From the NCBI RefSeq assembly GCF_001399685.1, contig NZ_JTHN01000029.1:61779-125778 (forward strand): a stretch of DNA of 64,000 bases. The letters run 5' to 3'. Each line of letters opens with the position of its first letter. Position 1 is the stretch's first letter. The position numbers and the translations under genes are program-made. Under the pieces are notes generated by a model, which saw only the letters and a program-made list of their open reading frames with translations, made no database searches and had not been told where the DNA came from. This DNA is from Paenibacillus sp. A3. GTDB taxonomy: Bacteria > Bacillota > Bacilli > Paenibacillales > NBRC-103111. Shown here piece after piece: positions 58,232 through 64,000 of the stretch.

Positions 58232-58774
58232 TTAGTTTTTTGAATGGCCAGCGGGCTCTATGGCCGCTGCTACCTCTTTGATCCCCTCAAAAATAGGAAT
58301 CGCCGTTCGTATAGCAGAAACGATTTTTTTTGCCATATCCATGACCAGGCTCAACCGGGTGTTTTGCAGGACAAATTGGTCCATAAATCCGCCTTCGTTC
58401 ACAATACCAGTAATATGGTAATCCCCTACCGGAGGTAATTCTTTACCTAAACCTGCACCTGGCCTTACCGGACCGCTATCAACGCGGATATTCCCAATCG
58501 AAGAGTGCATGCCAAGACAAGCATCTATCCCAATGACGACACTTTCTGGCGGTATTTCATTGATTCGCTCCCTTATGTTTTCTGCATGAGCAGGGTTCTC
58601 GAGCGTTCCTATCACCTTGTAACCAGCTTCTTCGAGAAAGGTCCCTACAATAGGACCAAACGAGTCCCCGGTAGAACGGTCCGTCCCGACACAGAAGAAT
58701 ACAAATTTGTTCGCCGGCACATGCACGGGAATCGTCTGAGCAATGGCACCGATCAGTTGATCAGTCGTCTGCAT
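58232..58774 (-). CDS. yyaC: YyaC-like sporulation-associated protein (DUF1256)
   Basis: 180 residues from ATG 58774 with GGGAGAGG upstream. FVFFCVGTDRSTGDSFGPIVGT, VIGTLENPAHAENI and VVIGIDACLGMHSSIGNI are the clear DUF1256/YyaC signature. YyaC is related to the germination protease GPR and is expressed in sporulating cells. In the phage it stands beside the AbrB-like gene; a role in entry into or exit from spores is conceivable. Confidence 0.85.
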   Translation of the reverse strand: MQTTDQLIGAIAQTIPVHVPANKFVFFCVGTDRSTGDSFGPIVGTFLEEAGYKVIGTLENPAHAENIRERINEIPPESVVIGIDACLGMHSSIGNIRVDSGPVRPGAGLGKELPPVGDYHITGIVNEGGFMDQFVLQNTRLSLVMDMAKKIVSAIRTAIPIFEGIKEVAAAIEPAGHSKN

Positions 58775-59051
58775 CCTCTCCCGCCCCCTTGCTCCGAGTT
58801 CCCCAAGCTGGTATGATTGGGGTAAGTACATTTCCAAACTGTTTCTCCGAAGAGTCGCCCTGGCCGGCGGCTCTTTTGGCGTGCGCTTCGTCGATCTCGC
58901 GGTCTATTTCCTCTATGAGAGCCACAAGACCCCAGCCCCATTCCGGGTCGTCCGGATTCTTCCGACGCCCTGATCGGTACATTGCGACCAATTGTTCGCG
59001 TCGCTGCCGAGCCGCTTTGAAATCGTAGTTCCTGCGAGATACGCTTCCCAT
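58761..59051 (-). CDS. Hypothetical early protein (96 aa)
   Basis: 96 residues from ATG 59051, with GGAGGGCGGG upstream. The N-terminus is strongly basic (SRRNYDFKAARQRREQL), then WGWGLVALIEEIDREIDE is helical. Overlaps the end of 58913-59230 by 139 bases and the yyaC start by 14. Function unknown. Confidence 0.55.
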   Translation of the reverse strand: MGSVSRRNYDFKAARQRREQLVAMYRSGRRKNPDDPEWGWGLVALIEEIDREIDEAHAKRAAGQGDSSEKQFGNVLTPIIPAWGTRSKGAGEDADD

Positions 59052-59230
59052 GTACCCGCCCTCCATTTCGCGATGAATTGTTCAAACGTAATACCGTAGC
59101 GATCTAAAACTTTAAAATAAACGAAATAATTCCCGAGTCTTTCAAGCAATTCATCCGACTCTGCTGCAATGCCTATCTCGATCAGTTGCTTAGTCAGGCT
59201 GACGTATGCTGCATTCGATCCTCTTTCCAG
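58913..59230 (-). CDS. Small phage protein with an apparent CTG start
   Basis: The frame is open only after a TGA at 59239-59237. The first well-placed start is CTG 59230, nine bases after AAGGGGG; no ATG, GTG or TTG follows until TTG 59149. The reading GSNAAYVSLTKQLIEIGIAAES, YFVYFKVLDRYGITFEQF and GTWEAYLAG is of conserved phage type and needs the upstream part. The C-terminal 45 codons overlap the 58761-59051 gene in another frame. CTG use is inferred, not proven. Confidence 0.5.
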   Translation of the reverse strand: MERGSNAAYVSLTKQLIEIGIAAESDELLERLGNYFVYFKVLDRYGITFEQFIAKWRAGTWEAYLAGTTISKRLGSDANNWSQCTDQGVGRIRTTRNGAGVLWLS

Positions 59231-59357
59231 TGTGGTTCACCCCCTTTCCAAGAACTATTTTTAACGCCTTCACCATCCTGCTCATATCCGGTTGGTATTC
59301 GGCGTTGTAACCAATGCCAATCGGTGATTTGGCGTTTGTTGGTAGTTTAGAGCGCAT
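59190..59357 (-). CDS. Small hypothetical first early gene (55 aa)
   Basis: ATG 59357 with GAAGGGCGG upstream to TAA 59190; 55 basic residues starting MRSKLPTNAKSPIGIGYNAE. It is the first gene after the operator region, so likely among the first expressed on induction. Function unknown. Confidence 0.55.
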   Translation of the reverse strand: MRSKLPTNAKSPIGIGYNAEYQPDMSRMVKALKIVLGKGVNHTGKRIECSIRQPD

Positions 59358-59397
59358 CTATAATAACCGCCCTTCTTAGGTGTTCTTAAAGAATATT

Positions 59398-59483
59398 GAT
59401 ATTTAAATTATCATATAGATAACCAAAATATCATTATAGATAAAAAAAATATACTTCCCCTATCAAGTGATATTGACAATATC
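59398..59483. promoter_or_regulatory. Operator cluster at the head of the early operon
   Basis: Three GATA-N7-TATC dyads: 59398-59412, 59418-59432 (20 bp apart) and 59469-59483, the last within a perfect 19-bp palindrome GTGATATTGACAATATCAC (59467-59485). A TATAAT (59438-59433, minus strand) sits beside the second site, but no matching -35 box was found. The same dyad occurs twice before the repressor gene. These should bind the repressor, Cro, or both. The 59358-59547 gap has no gene. Confidence 0.75.
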
Positions 59484-59547
59484 ACTTTAATTACCTTATA
59501 ATTACTATTGTCAGCAGCAATTACAAGCTCAAAATATTGATCCTTTG

Positions 59548-59748
59548 TCACTTTACAACATCGGGGAATAGCTCCTCCGGTGTTTTATTGTAAAACTTGC
59601 TCATTTTTAGCATAAGTGGTGCGCTAGGATTAGTATCACCAGCCTCTAGTTTTCTTAAGTGAATAACAGAAATACCAAGCTTTGGAGCAGCTTCCGGTCT
59701 TGTTAATTTTTGATCTTCTCGGCACTTTCTGAGGAGTTCTCTTTTCAT
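59548..59748 (-). CDS. Cro-like HTH regulator
   Basis: 66 residues from ATG 59748, with AGGAGGTGAT upstream. KLTRPEAAPKLGISVIHLRKLEAG is an XRE-type HTH, followed by a short helix and SPEELFPDV-type tail. Divergent from the longer repressor at 59836 and first on the strand of the early genes: the classic Cro position. Its promoter (59773-59801) contains an operator in its spacer. Confidence 0.8.
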   Translation of the reverse strand: MKRELLRKCREDQKLTRPEAAPKLGISVIHLRKLEAGDTNPSAPLMLKMSKFYNKTPEELFPDVVK

Positions 59749-59772
59749 GCTTATCACCTCCTGTTGAATTAG

Positions 59773-59801
59773 ATTATAAATGATAGTGACAATATCGTCA
59801 A
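59773..59801 (-). promoter_or_regulatory. Early/Cro promoter
   Basis: On the minus strand TTGACG (59801-59796), a 17-base spacer and a perfect TATAAT (59778-59773). Operator 59782-59796 occupies the spacer and -35 edge, so repressor binding would block it. It may also serve the early genes beyond 59.4 kb by read-through. Confidence 0.75.
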
Positions 59802-59816
59802 GATAATTTTGATATC
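59782..59816. promoter_or_regulatory. Paired operators in the repressor-Cro intergenic region
   Basis: GATA-N7-TATC at 59782-59796 and 59802-59816, centres 20 bp apart, identical in spacing to the pair at 59398-59432. They overlap the Cro promoter and lie upstream of the repressor start. Confidence 0.75.
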
Positions 59817-59835
59817 ACTTTAAGGAGTGTTTTTT

Positions 59836-60192
59836 GTGCAAACTGGCGACAGAATTAAAGAGCTACGTAAAAGGAAAAATCTCACTCAAAGTGAAATGGC
59901 TGAGAAGCTTGGTATGGGCCGCGCAAATTATGCTCATATGGAAAATAACAGAATCACAATTTCGAGCGAATACCTACAATCAATCGCAAATATCCTTGGG
60001 ACTTCCACTGATTTTCTTTTAGGGGAATCGAGCAAAACATCCAGGGATATTAAAGACCTTAAAAAGTTCCTAGAACAGGCAGAAATAATGTTTGACGGTA
60101 TACCAATGACTCAAGAAGATATAGCAAAAATCCAAGGTTTTATGGAGGCTATATTTTGGGAGGCCAGGCAGAATAATAATAACAAGAATTAA
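59836..60192 (+). CDS. cI-type phage repressor (XRE family)
   Basis: 118 residues from GTG 59836, six bases after GGAGTG. HTH in the first 60 residues (RIKELRKRKNLTQSEMAEKLGMGRANYAHME in outline, then IANILGTSTDFLLGES), and a helical C-terminal half without the peptidase-type domain of LexA-like repressors. Induction therefore does not use self-cleavage; it may need an antirepressor or other signal. Adjacent to the integrase, as in many Gram-positive temperate phages. Confidence 0.85.
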   Translation: MQTGDRIKELRKRKNLTQSEMAEKLGMGRANYAHMENNRITISSEYLQSIANILGTSTDFLLGESSKTSRDIKDLKKFLEQAEIMFDGIPMTQEDIAKIQGFMEAIFWEARQNNNNKN

Positions 60193-60296
60193 TCCGAGGT
60201 CTGATCGTGTATGCGAGTAGTAAATTGCGATCTCTCTTAGGGTTTTTTTTATACAAAAACCGAACATATATTCCCATAATAAGGGGTTGAATTGAA

Positions 60297-62222
60297 ATGG
60301 TTGTAAGATCTGATAATTCAATGTTCACAGAAGAAGGGATACTATCGGTGACTGAAGTCGATGTTTATGTAAGGGTTTCGTCAGAAGACCAACAAGAGCG
60401 AGAAACAATTGAAAATCAAATTGAATTTGCTACAAAATATTGCGATCTTCATAAATTGACCATTCGTGAATGGTATAAAGATGATGGTATCACTGGTACT
60501 ATCCCCTTGCAAGACAGACCGGATGGAAAGCGTCTTATTGAAAATGCGCAGGCAGGAAAAGTAAAACTCCTTTTGATTTTTAATATGAAACGGCTTGGAA
60601 GAAAAGCAAGGGTAACACTTGATGCAGTGTACCAGCTGGAGCAGTATGGAGTAATGATTCGAAGCATGACTGAACCTTTTGATACCGGCACTCCTGTTGG
60701 AAGATTCATCATAACAGTCTTGGCGGGACAGGCCGAACTAGATCGGGATACTACCCTTGAAATAATGTGGCATGGCGCGAACCGAGCTGCTCGCAAGGGA
60801 AAGTGGCTTGGGGGGATAGTTCCCTATGGCTATCGTGTAAATTCCGAGGGATACCTTGAGGTTAGTGAAGAGTTAATTCCAGGAAGAGAAGACATGACTG
60901 AAGCATCCGTTATTCGACTTATATATTTTCTCATTTCTGAACAAAAATATTCAACAATAAAAATTGCCGACTATTTAAACGCTTTGTCCATCCCTCCTGC
61001 ATACGTAAAAGATGGTCGTAAAGTGAAACGAGGAAAACGAAAAGAAAAAACAGCCGGCGTCTGGACCCCGGGAAGGGTCAGAAATATTATTATCAGCACG
61101 ACATATAAAGGCCTGCATATCTACGGTAAGCGAACCAAAAAGAAGCGAGAACTTATTGAACGTAAAGTCCCTGCAATTGTAACTGAAGAGATATGGAACA
61201 CCTCTCAACAATTCCTTCGAGATAACCAATTGGAAGCCTTAAAAAATGCAAAGAGACAATATCTTCTTCGCGGGTTAATTAAGTGTGGAGCTTGCGGGCT
61301 AACTTATCATGGAACAGCGTATAAAAACAAATCCTATTATGTATGCGGCGGCAAGACAGCCTACAAAGGGCCGCTGCAGGGGAAATGCACTGCAAAGAAC
61401 ATTCCGGCAGAATGGATTGAGAACTTGGCGTGGAGCGAATGTTTGAGTTTCATTAACAATCCGGGAGAGGCCCTACATGAGTTAGCCAAGGGAGTGGAAA
61501 ACAAAAAATCAATGAAAGACGCTTACCAGTCGGAAAAACAGAAAGTCGTCAAATCGTTAAATGATAAGGATAGCGAGAAACAAGACATACTGGGTCTATT
61601 TCGAAAAAGAATTATAAGTGCCGTTGATGTAGAGTCTCAGCTTCAGCAAATCGCCAATGAAAAAAGTATGTTGGAGATAAGATTAACCGAGCTGGACCAG
61701 TTAATAAAATCAGAGAATAATATTTCCAGGACATTTGATACAGCGGAGACACTGTTACTTGATTTGAGGGAAAAAATTCGAAATGGTGAGCCTTCTTTTG
61801 AAATAAAAAGAGAAATAGTACGAGTATTGGTAAAAGAAATCATCGTGCACACCTTATTAAGTGAAGAAGGTAACAGAAAAACAGCAAGAGTAAATGCCCG
61901 CTACACATTCAATAAATCCAAGGTTGTTAATCGCACGGTTGTCCGTGCGGGTATTGGGGGGCGGCGAGCGATCAGCAAAGCTGCGTATGCAGTCCGCTTA
62001 AAATATCGCATTATCGCGCGAAAATTTCCGGGCCGCTCTTGGACCGGATCGATCTGCACGTCGAAGTGCCGAGAATCGAGTATAAGGACCTACGCGGGCC
62101 GCAGCAGCCTTTGTCGTCTGCCGAAATGCGCGCCGCCGTGGAGCGGGCGCATGAAATCCAAAAGCGCCGTTACGCTGAGTCAGGCATCATGTTTAATAGC
62201 GAGCTTAACGGCAAAAAGCTGA
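60297..62222 (+). CDS. Large serine recombinase (integrase), 3' end running into host comM
   Basis: 641 residues in the lysogen. The resolvase domain starts with VDVYVRVSSEDQ (nucleophile Ser about 28). A recombinase domain (about 180-300), a zinc ribbon (CGACGLTYHG, later paired Cys) and a coiled coil (about 400-480) follow, typical of large serine integrases. From about 61940 on, codons are host comM DNA read out of frame, so the last 90 or so residues are not phage-encoded protein in the free phage. It integrates and, with an excision factor, excises the phage. AAGGGG is ten bases before the ATG. Confidence 0.9.
   Translation: MVVRSDNSMFTEEGILSVTEVDVYVRVSSEDQQERETIENQIEFATKYCDLHKLTIREWYKDDGITGTIPLQDRPDGKRLIENAQAGKVKLLLIFNMKRLGRKARVTLDAVYQLEQYGVMIRSMTEPFDTGTPVGRFIITVLAGQAELDRDTTLEIMWHGANRAARKGKWLGGIVPYGYRVNSEGYLEVSEELIPGREDMTEASVIRLIYFLISEQKYSTIKIADYLNALSIPPAYVKDGRKVKRGKRKEKTAGVWTPGRVRNIIISTTYKGLHIYGKRTKKKRELIERKVPAIVTEEIWNTSQQFLRDNQLEALKNAKRQYLLRGLIKCGACGLTYHGTAYKNKSYYVCGGKTAYKGPLQGKCTAKNIPAEWIENLAWSECLSFINNPGEALHELAKGVENKKSMKDAYQSEKQKVVKSLNDKDSEKQDILGLFRKRIISAVDVESQLQQIANEKSMLEIRLTELDQLIKSENNISRTFDTAETLLLDLREKIRNGEPSFEIKREIVRVLVKEIIVHTLLSEEGNRKTARVNARYTFNKSKVVNRTVVRAGIGGRRAISKAAYAVRLKYRIIARKFPGRSWTGSICTSKCRESSIRTYAGRSSLCRLPKCAPPWSGRMKSKSAVTLSQASCLIASLTAKS
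61925..61960. other. Right attachment site (attR) region, approximate
   Basis: Left of about 61935 the DNA codes for the integrase tail; right of it the plus strand reads the comM protein in frame starting with CPCGYWG (TGT at 61940). The phage-host junction and the shared core must lie here. The exact core cannot be set without the left end, which is outside the window. Confidence 0.6.
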
Positions 62223-62440
62223 GGGAGCATGTGATACTGGACCCTCCCTCCGCGCAGCTGCTGGAGCGGTCTTTTGCGGCGCTCGGTTTGAGCGTGCGCG
62301 CGCATGACCGGATTCTGAAAATCGCGCGTACGATCGCCGATCTGGAGGGGCAGTCCGAGATCCGGGCAGATCATGTGGCCGAGGCGCTGCAGTACCGGGT
62401 GCTCGATAAAAAAATAAATCCGCATACGCTTTTCGGTTAA
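61940..62440 (+). pseudogene. comM: 3' fragment of comM (YifB, Mg-chelatase-like ATPase), split by the prophage
   Basis: In frame from 61940 the sequence gives CPCGYWGAASDQQSC, then the comM hallmark KISGPLLDRIDLHVEVPR, and the C-terminal domain ending at TAA 62438-62440. ComM is a hexameric helicase-like AAA+ protein aiding integration of transformed DNA and recombination. The 5' part should lie to the left of the prophage, beyond this window. The fragment has no start of its own, so the lysogen should lack full ComM. Confidence 0.85.
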
Positions 62441-62811
62441 AAAGCGTTGCGGATATGCTCGAGCTCCCGGACGGCGCCTGTCGGGTCCGTTTGGATCGAG
62501 ATCACGTCGAAACGGACCTGCTTGTCCTGGAGCCGCTGCATATGCATGTATACTTGAGCGGTCTCCATCACCTGCCGCTGCTTGCGCGTATTGACCGACT
62601 CCTGCGGTGTACCGAAGGTCCCGCCTATGCTGCGGGTCCGTACCTCGATAAAAACCAAGATCTCGCGATCCTCGGCAATCAAGTCGATTTCGCCGGTCCG
62701 GCAGCGCCAGTTTCGGGCCCGAAGCTTCAATCCTTGCCCCTGCAAATGATCGGCCGCCGCCGCTTCGCCAAGGGCTCCGAGCTCCTTGCGGCTGAGCCGG
62801 GTCTCCTTCAT
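62437..62811 (-). CDS. yraN: YraN-family (UPF0102) endonuclease-like protein
   Basis: 124 residues from ATG 62811. GALGEAAAADHLQGQGL, then NWRCRTGEIDLIAEDREILVFIEVRTR in outline, gives the restriction-like PD-(D/E)xK pattern: E-I-D with the VFIEVRTR motif. Conserved in bacteria next to comM, ylqH and rnhB. It converges with comM (4-base overlap) and overlaps ylqH by 4 bases. The product may act on DNA in recombination or repair. Confidence 0.9.
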   Translation of the reverse strand: MKETRLSRKELGALGEAAAADHLQGQGLKLRARNWRCRTGEIDLIAEDREILVFIEVRTRSIGGTFGTPQESVNTRKQRQVMETAQVYMHMQRLQDKQVRFDVISIQTDPTGAVRELEHIRNAF

Positions 62812-63104
62812 CGGACATCGCTCCTCCATTCTTTGGCCCGTTGATCCGAACGATAAATATAACTAAGCACCTCGGCGACCAGTTTATAAAGCTCCGGCGG
62901 TATCTCTTGATCCAAGTCAAGCTTGGACAATACTTCGACCAGGGAGGCGTCTTCCTGAATCGGAACGCCGCTTTCCTTGGCTTTCTCCATAATTTGCTCG
63001 GCGACTCTGCCCTTCCCTTTAGCGATAACCTTCGGGGCATCCGACATTTCGGGGGCGTACTTTAGGGCCACCGCTTTTTTTAACCCGACTGGTTTCTCCT
63101 TCAT
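62808..63104 (-). CDS. FlhB C-terminal-like protein (YlqH type)
   Basis: 98 residues. AVALKYAPEMSDAPKVIAKGKGRVAEQIMEKAKESGVPI is the cytoplasmic export-switch domain of FlhB/EscU without the membrane part; it lacks the NPTH cleavage motif. In Bacillus and Paenibacillus such short proteins (YlqH) lie between ylqG and yraN. Role in flagellar export unproven. Confidence 0.8.
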   Translation of the reverse strand: MKEKPVGLKKAVALKYAPEMSDAPKVIAKGKGRVAEQIMEKAKESGVPIQEDASLVEVLSKLDLDQEIPPELYKLVAEVLSYIYRSDQRAKEWRSDVR

Positions 63105-64000
63105 ATCCGAATGTCCATTCCCTTATACGGTTTTTGCGAGTATGCGTTCGACAGCCGGCCAGCCCCGGGATGGTTAAGGGTCTCGGCAAAAGCCGCAACG
63201 GCTTCATTGCCCTCCTGAACGGCTTTCGTCGGATACGGACTGTATTTCATCGATATAAATTGATAGCCGATGGACGCAAGTCCGGACGCAATCTCTTCTT
63301 TGTGCGCTTCCAGCAGCTCCTGCGTAAAGGGCGAATCGTTATGAACATGCAGGCTGACAATGCCGTTTACGACCTGCACGTCAACCATGGTATCTCCAAG
63401 CATTTTCATGTGCAGATCGAACACAAGCCGACAGTTGCTGGCGTCCAGGCTGCCGTTTTTGCCTTTGCGCGATTGAATATGAACCGCGGCCGTCTGTTCG
63501 CCGCCTGCATGCATGATCGGCACAAACAGCGTGAGATGAGAAAGCATCGCATTCCGGTCGGCGCTTAACATGAGCTGCTGTCCGGTAATTTGCTGCACCG
63601 CTTGCTGAGCGGCGTCCTTCAAGCCTTGCGGAGCATCGGAAGCCTGTGACAGCTGCATCAGCATACTTTTGAGCGTGTCCGCCGATTTGGCAAAGTCGGC
63701 TTGCGCACCGGCTGATGCGTGAGACAAACCCGACTGCGGAGCATCAGGCATACTCCGCTCCAGCAGCTTCATCGCCTGATGCTCATGTTCGATGCCAAGC
63801 GTCTTCATAAGGCGCCCGATCAAGTTGCCGCCTTCTTGCGGCGTTTGTACCGGCTGCTCCGCTGTTTGCGCTCCCGCGCCTGCGCCCGCTCCCGGCTGCG
63901 CCGCTGCTTGCGCTCCCGCGCCTGCGCCCGCTCCCGGCTGCGCCGCTGCTTGCGCTCCCGCGCCTGCGCCCGCTCCCGGCTGCGCCGCTGCCTGCGCTCC
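63101..64000 (-). CDS. YlqG-like protein with Ala/Gly/Gln/Pro repeat (5' end outside window)
   Basis: The minus-strand frame is open from the right edge through 63101. The C-terminal 240 residues are a mixed domain (LFVPIMHAGGEQTAAVHIQSRKG, VDVQVVNGIVSLHVHN) similar to flagellar hook-length-control-like C-terminal domains (FliK type). Upstream residues are a 14-residue repeat (GAQAAAQPGAGAGA) encoded by a 42-bp tandem. It overlaps ylqH by 4 bases. GC-rich, as are the other host genes here. Confidence 0.7.
   Translation of the reverse strand, partial: GAQAAAQPGAGAGAGAQAAAQPGAGAGAGAQAAAQPGAGAGAGAQTAEQPVQTPQEGGNLIGRLMKTLGIEHEHQAMKLLERSMPDAPQSGLSHASAGAQADFAKSADTLKSMLMQLSQASDAPQGLKDAAQQAVQQITGQQLMLSADRNAMLSHLTLFVPIMHAGGEQTAAVHIQSRKGKNGSLDASNCRLVFDLHMKMLGDTMVDVQVVNGIVSLHVHNDSPFTQELLEAHKEEIASGLASIGYQFISMKYSPYPTKAVQEGNEAVAAFAETLNHPGAGRLSNAYSQKPYKGMDIRI
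63870..64000 (-). repeat. 42-bp tandem repeat, at least three copies
   Basis: Copies at 63870-63911, 63912-63953 and 63954-63995 are almost identical, and a fourth begins at 63996. Being a multiple of three, copy number changes keep the frame. Confidence 0.9.

Noticed and set aside
1..64000. tRNA genes, CRISPR arrays, insertion sequences
   Set aside because: No cloverleaf-like tRNA sequence, regularly spaced repeat-spacer series or transposase gene was noticed on either strand, though a covariance-model search was not possible.

Overview
The window is most of a large prophage, plus the chromosomal flank on its right side, in a spore-forming Gram-positive bacterium, most likely Paenibacillus or a close relative. 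The case for the host rests on the flank (3' end of comM, yraN, a ylqH-like FlhB-tail gene and a ylqG-like gene with a GC-rich Ala/Gly/Gln/Pro repeat), on AGGAGG-type ribosome binding sites nearly everywhere, on phage families typical of Paenibacillus/Bacillus phages, and on a sporulation-type yyaC gene carried by the phage. No tRNA, rRNA, CRISPR array or insertion sequence was seen. All functional calls come from reading protein sequences by eye, without database searches.

Layout from left to right. (1) 1-4.4 kb is a left lysogeny/accessory arm: a partial Y-family polymerase, a small repressor with divergent promoters and three 17-bp operators, four small plus-strand phage genes, a secreted protein, and a DUF6414-like gene. 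(2) 4.4-7.1 kb is the lysis module, read on the minus strand: M23 peptidase, GH19-type endolysin, an HNH protein, holin and XhlA. (3) 7.1-31.4 kb is the structural module of a contractile-tailed (myovirus-like, PBSX-related) phage, also on the minus strand. Read from 31 kb downward it runs terS, terL, portal (DUF1073), minor head protein, DUF2213 protease/scaffold, cement protein, capsid (DUF2184), connectors, sheath (DUF3383), tube (DUF3277), chaperone with a programmed -1 frameshift, tape measure, baseplate and fibre genes.

(4) 31.5-37.7 kb holds modification and accessory genes: a ParB-methyltransferase fusion, a decayed cytosine methyltransferase, a lone ParB domain, an AT-rich two-gene module (cytosolic protein plus four-helix membrane protein, RexAB-like in architecture), a small membrane peptide with an unusual leader, a sigma-like late activator and a secreted protein. 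(5) 37.7-59.4 kb is the early region on the minus strand. It has many small genes, a DUF3850 protein, an NTP pyrophosphohydrolase, ABA-sandwich paralogues, YopX, a DpdA/TGT-like protein, HNH, and a C5 methyltransferase with seven tandem repeats. The replication and recombination block follows: RusA, DnaB, helicase loader, initiator gene containing the likely origin, SbcC/SbcD-like pair, AbrB-like and YyaC-like proteins. (6) 59.4-60.2 kb is the immunity switch: a Cro-like gene and a divergent repressor, with five GATA-N7-TATC operators. (7) 60.3-62.4 kb is a large serine integrase that runs into the 3' part of comM, marking the right attachment site. (8) 62.4-64.0 kb is host chromosome.

The parts fit one temperate phage. 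Immunity is set at 59.4-60.2 kb (and perhaps also at 0.8 kb), early and replication genes are read leftward from there, and the sigma-like factor at 36.2 kb probably switches on the late genes. Most genes overlap or abut, so translational coupling is likely. AT-rich genes with their own terminators interrupt the late and accessory regions and are the best candidates for lysogenic conversion or anti-phage functions.
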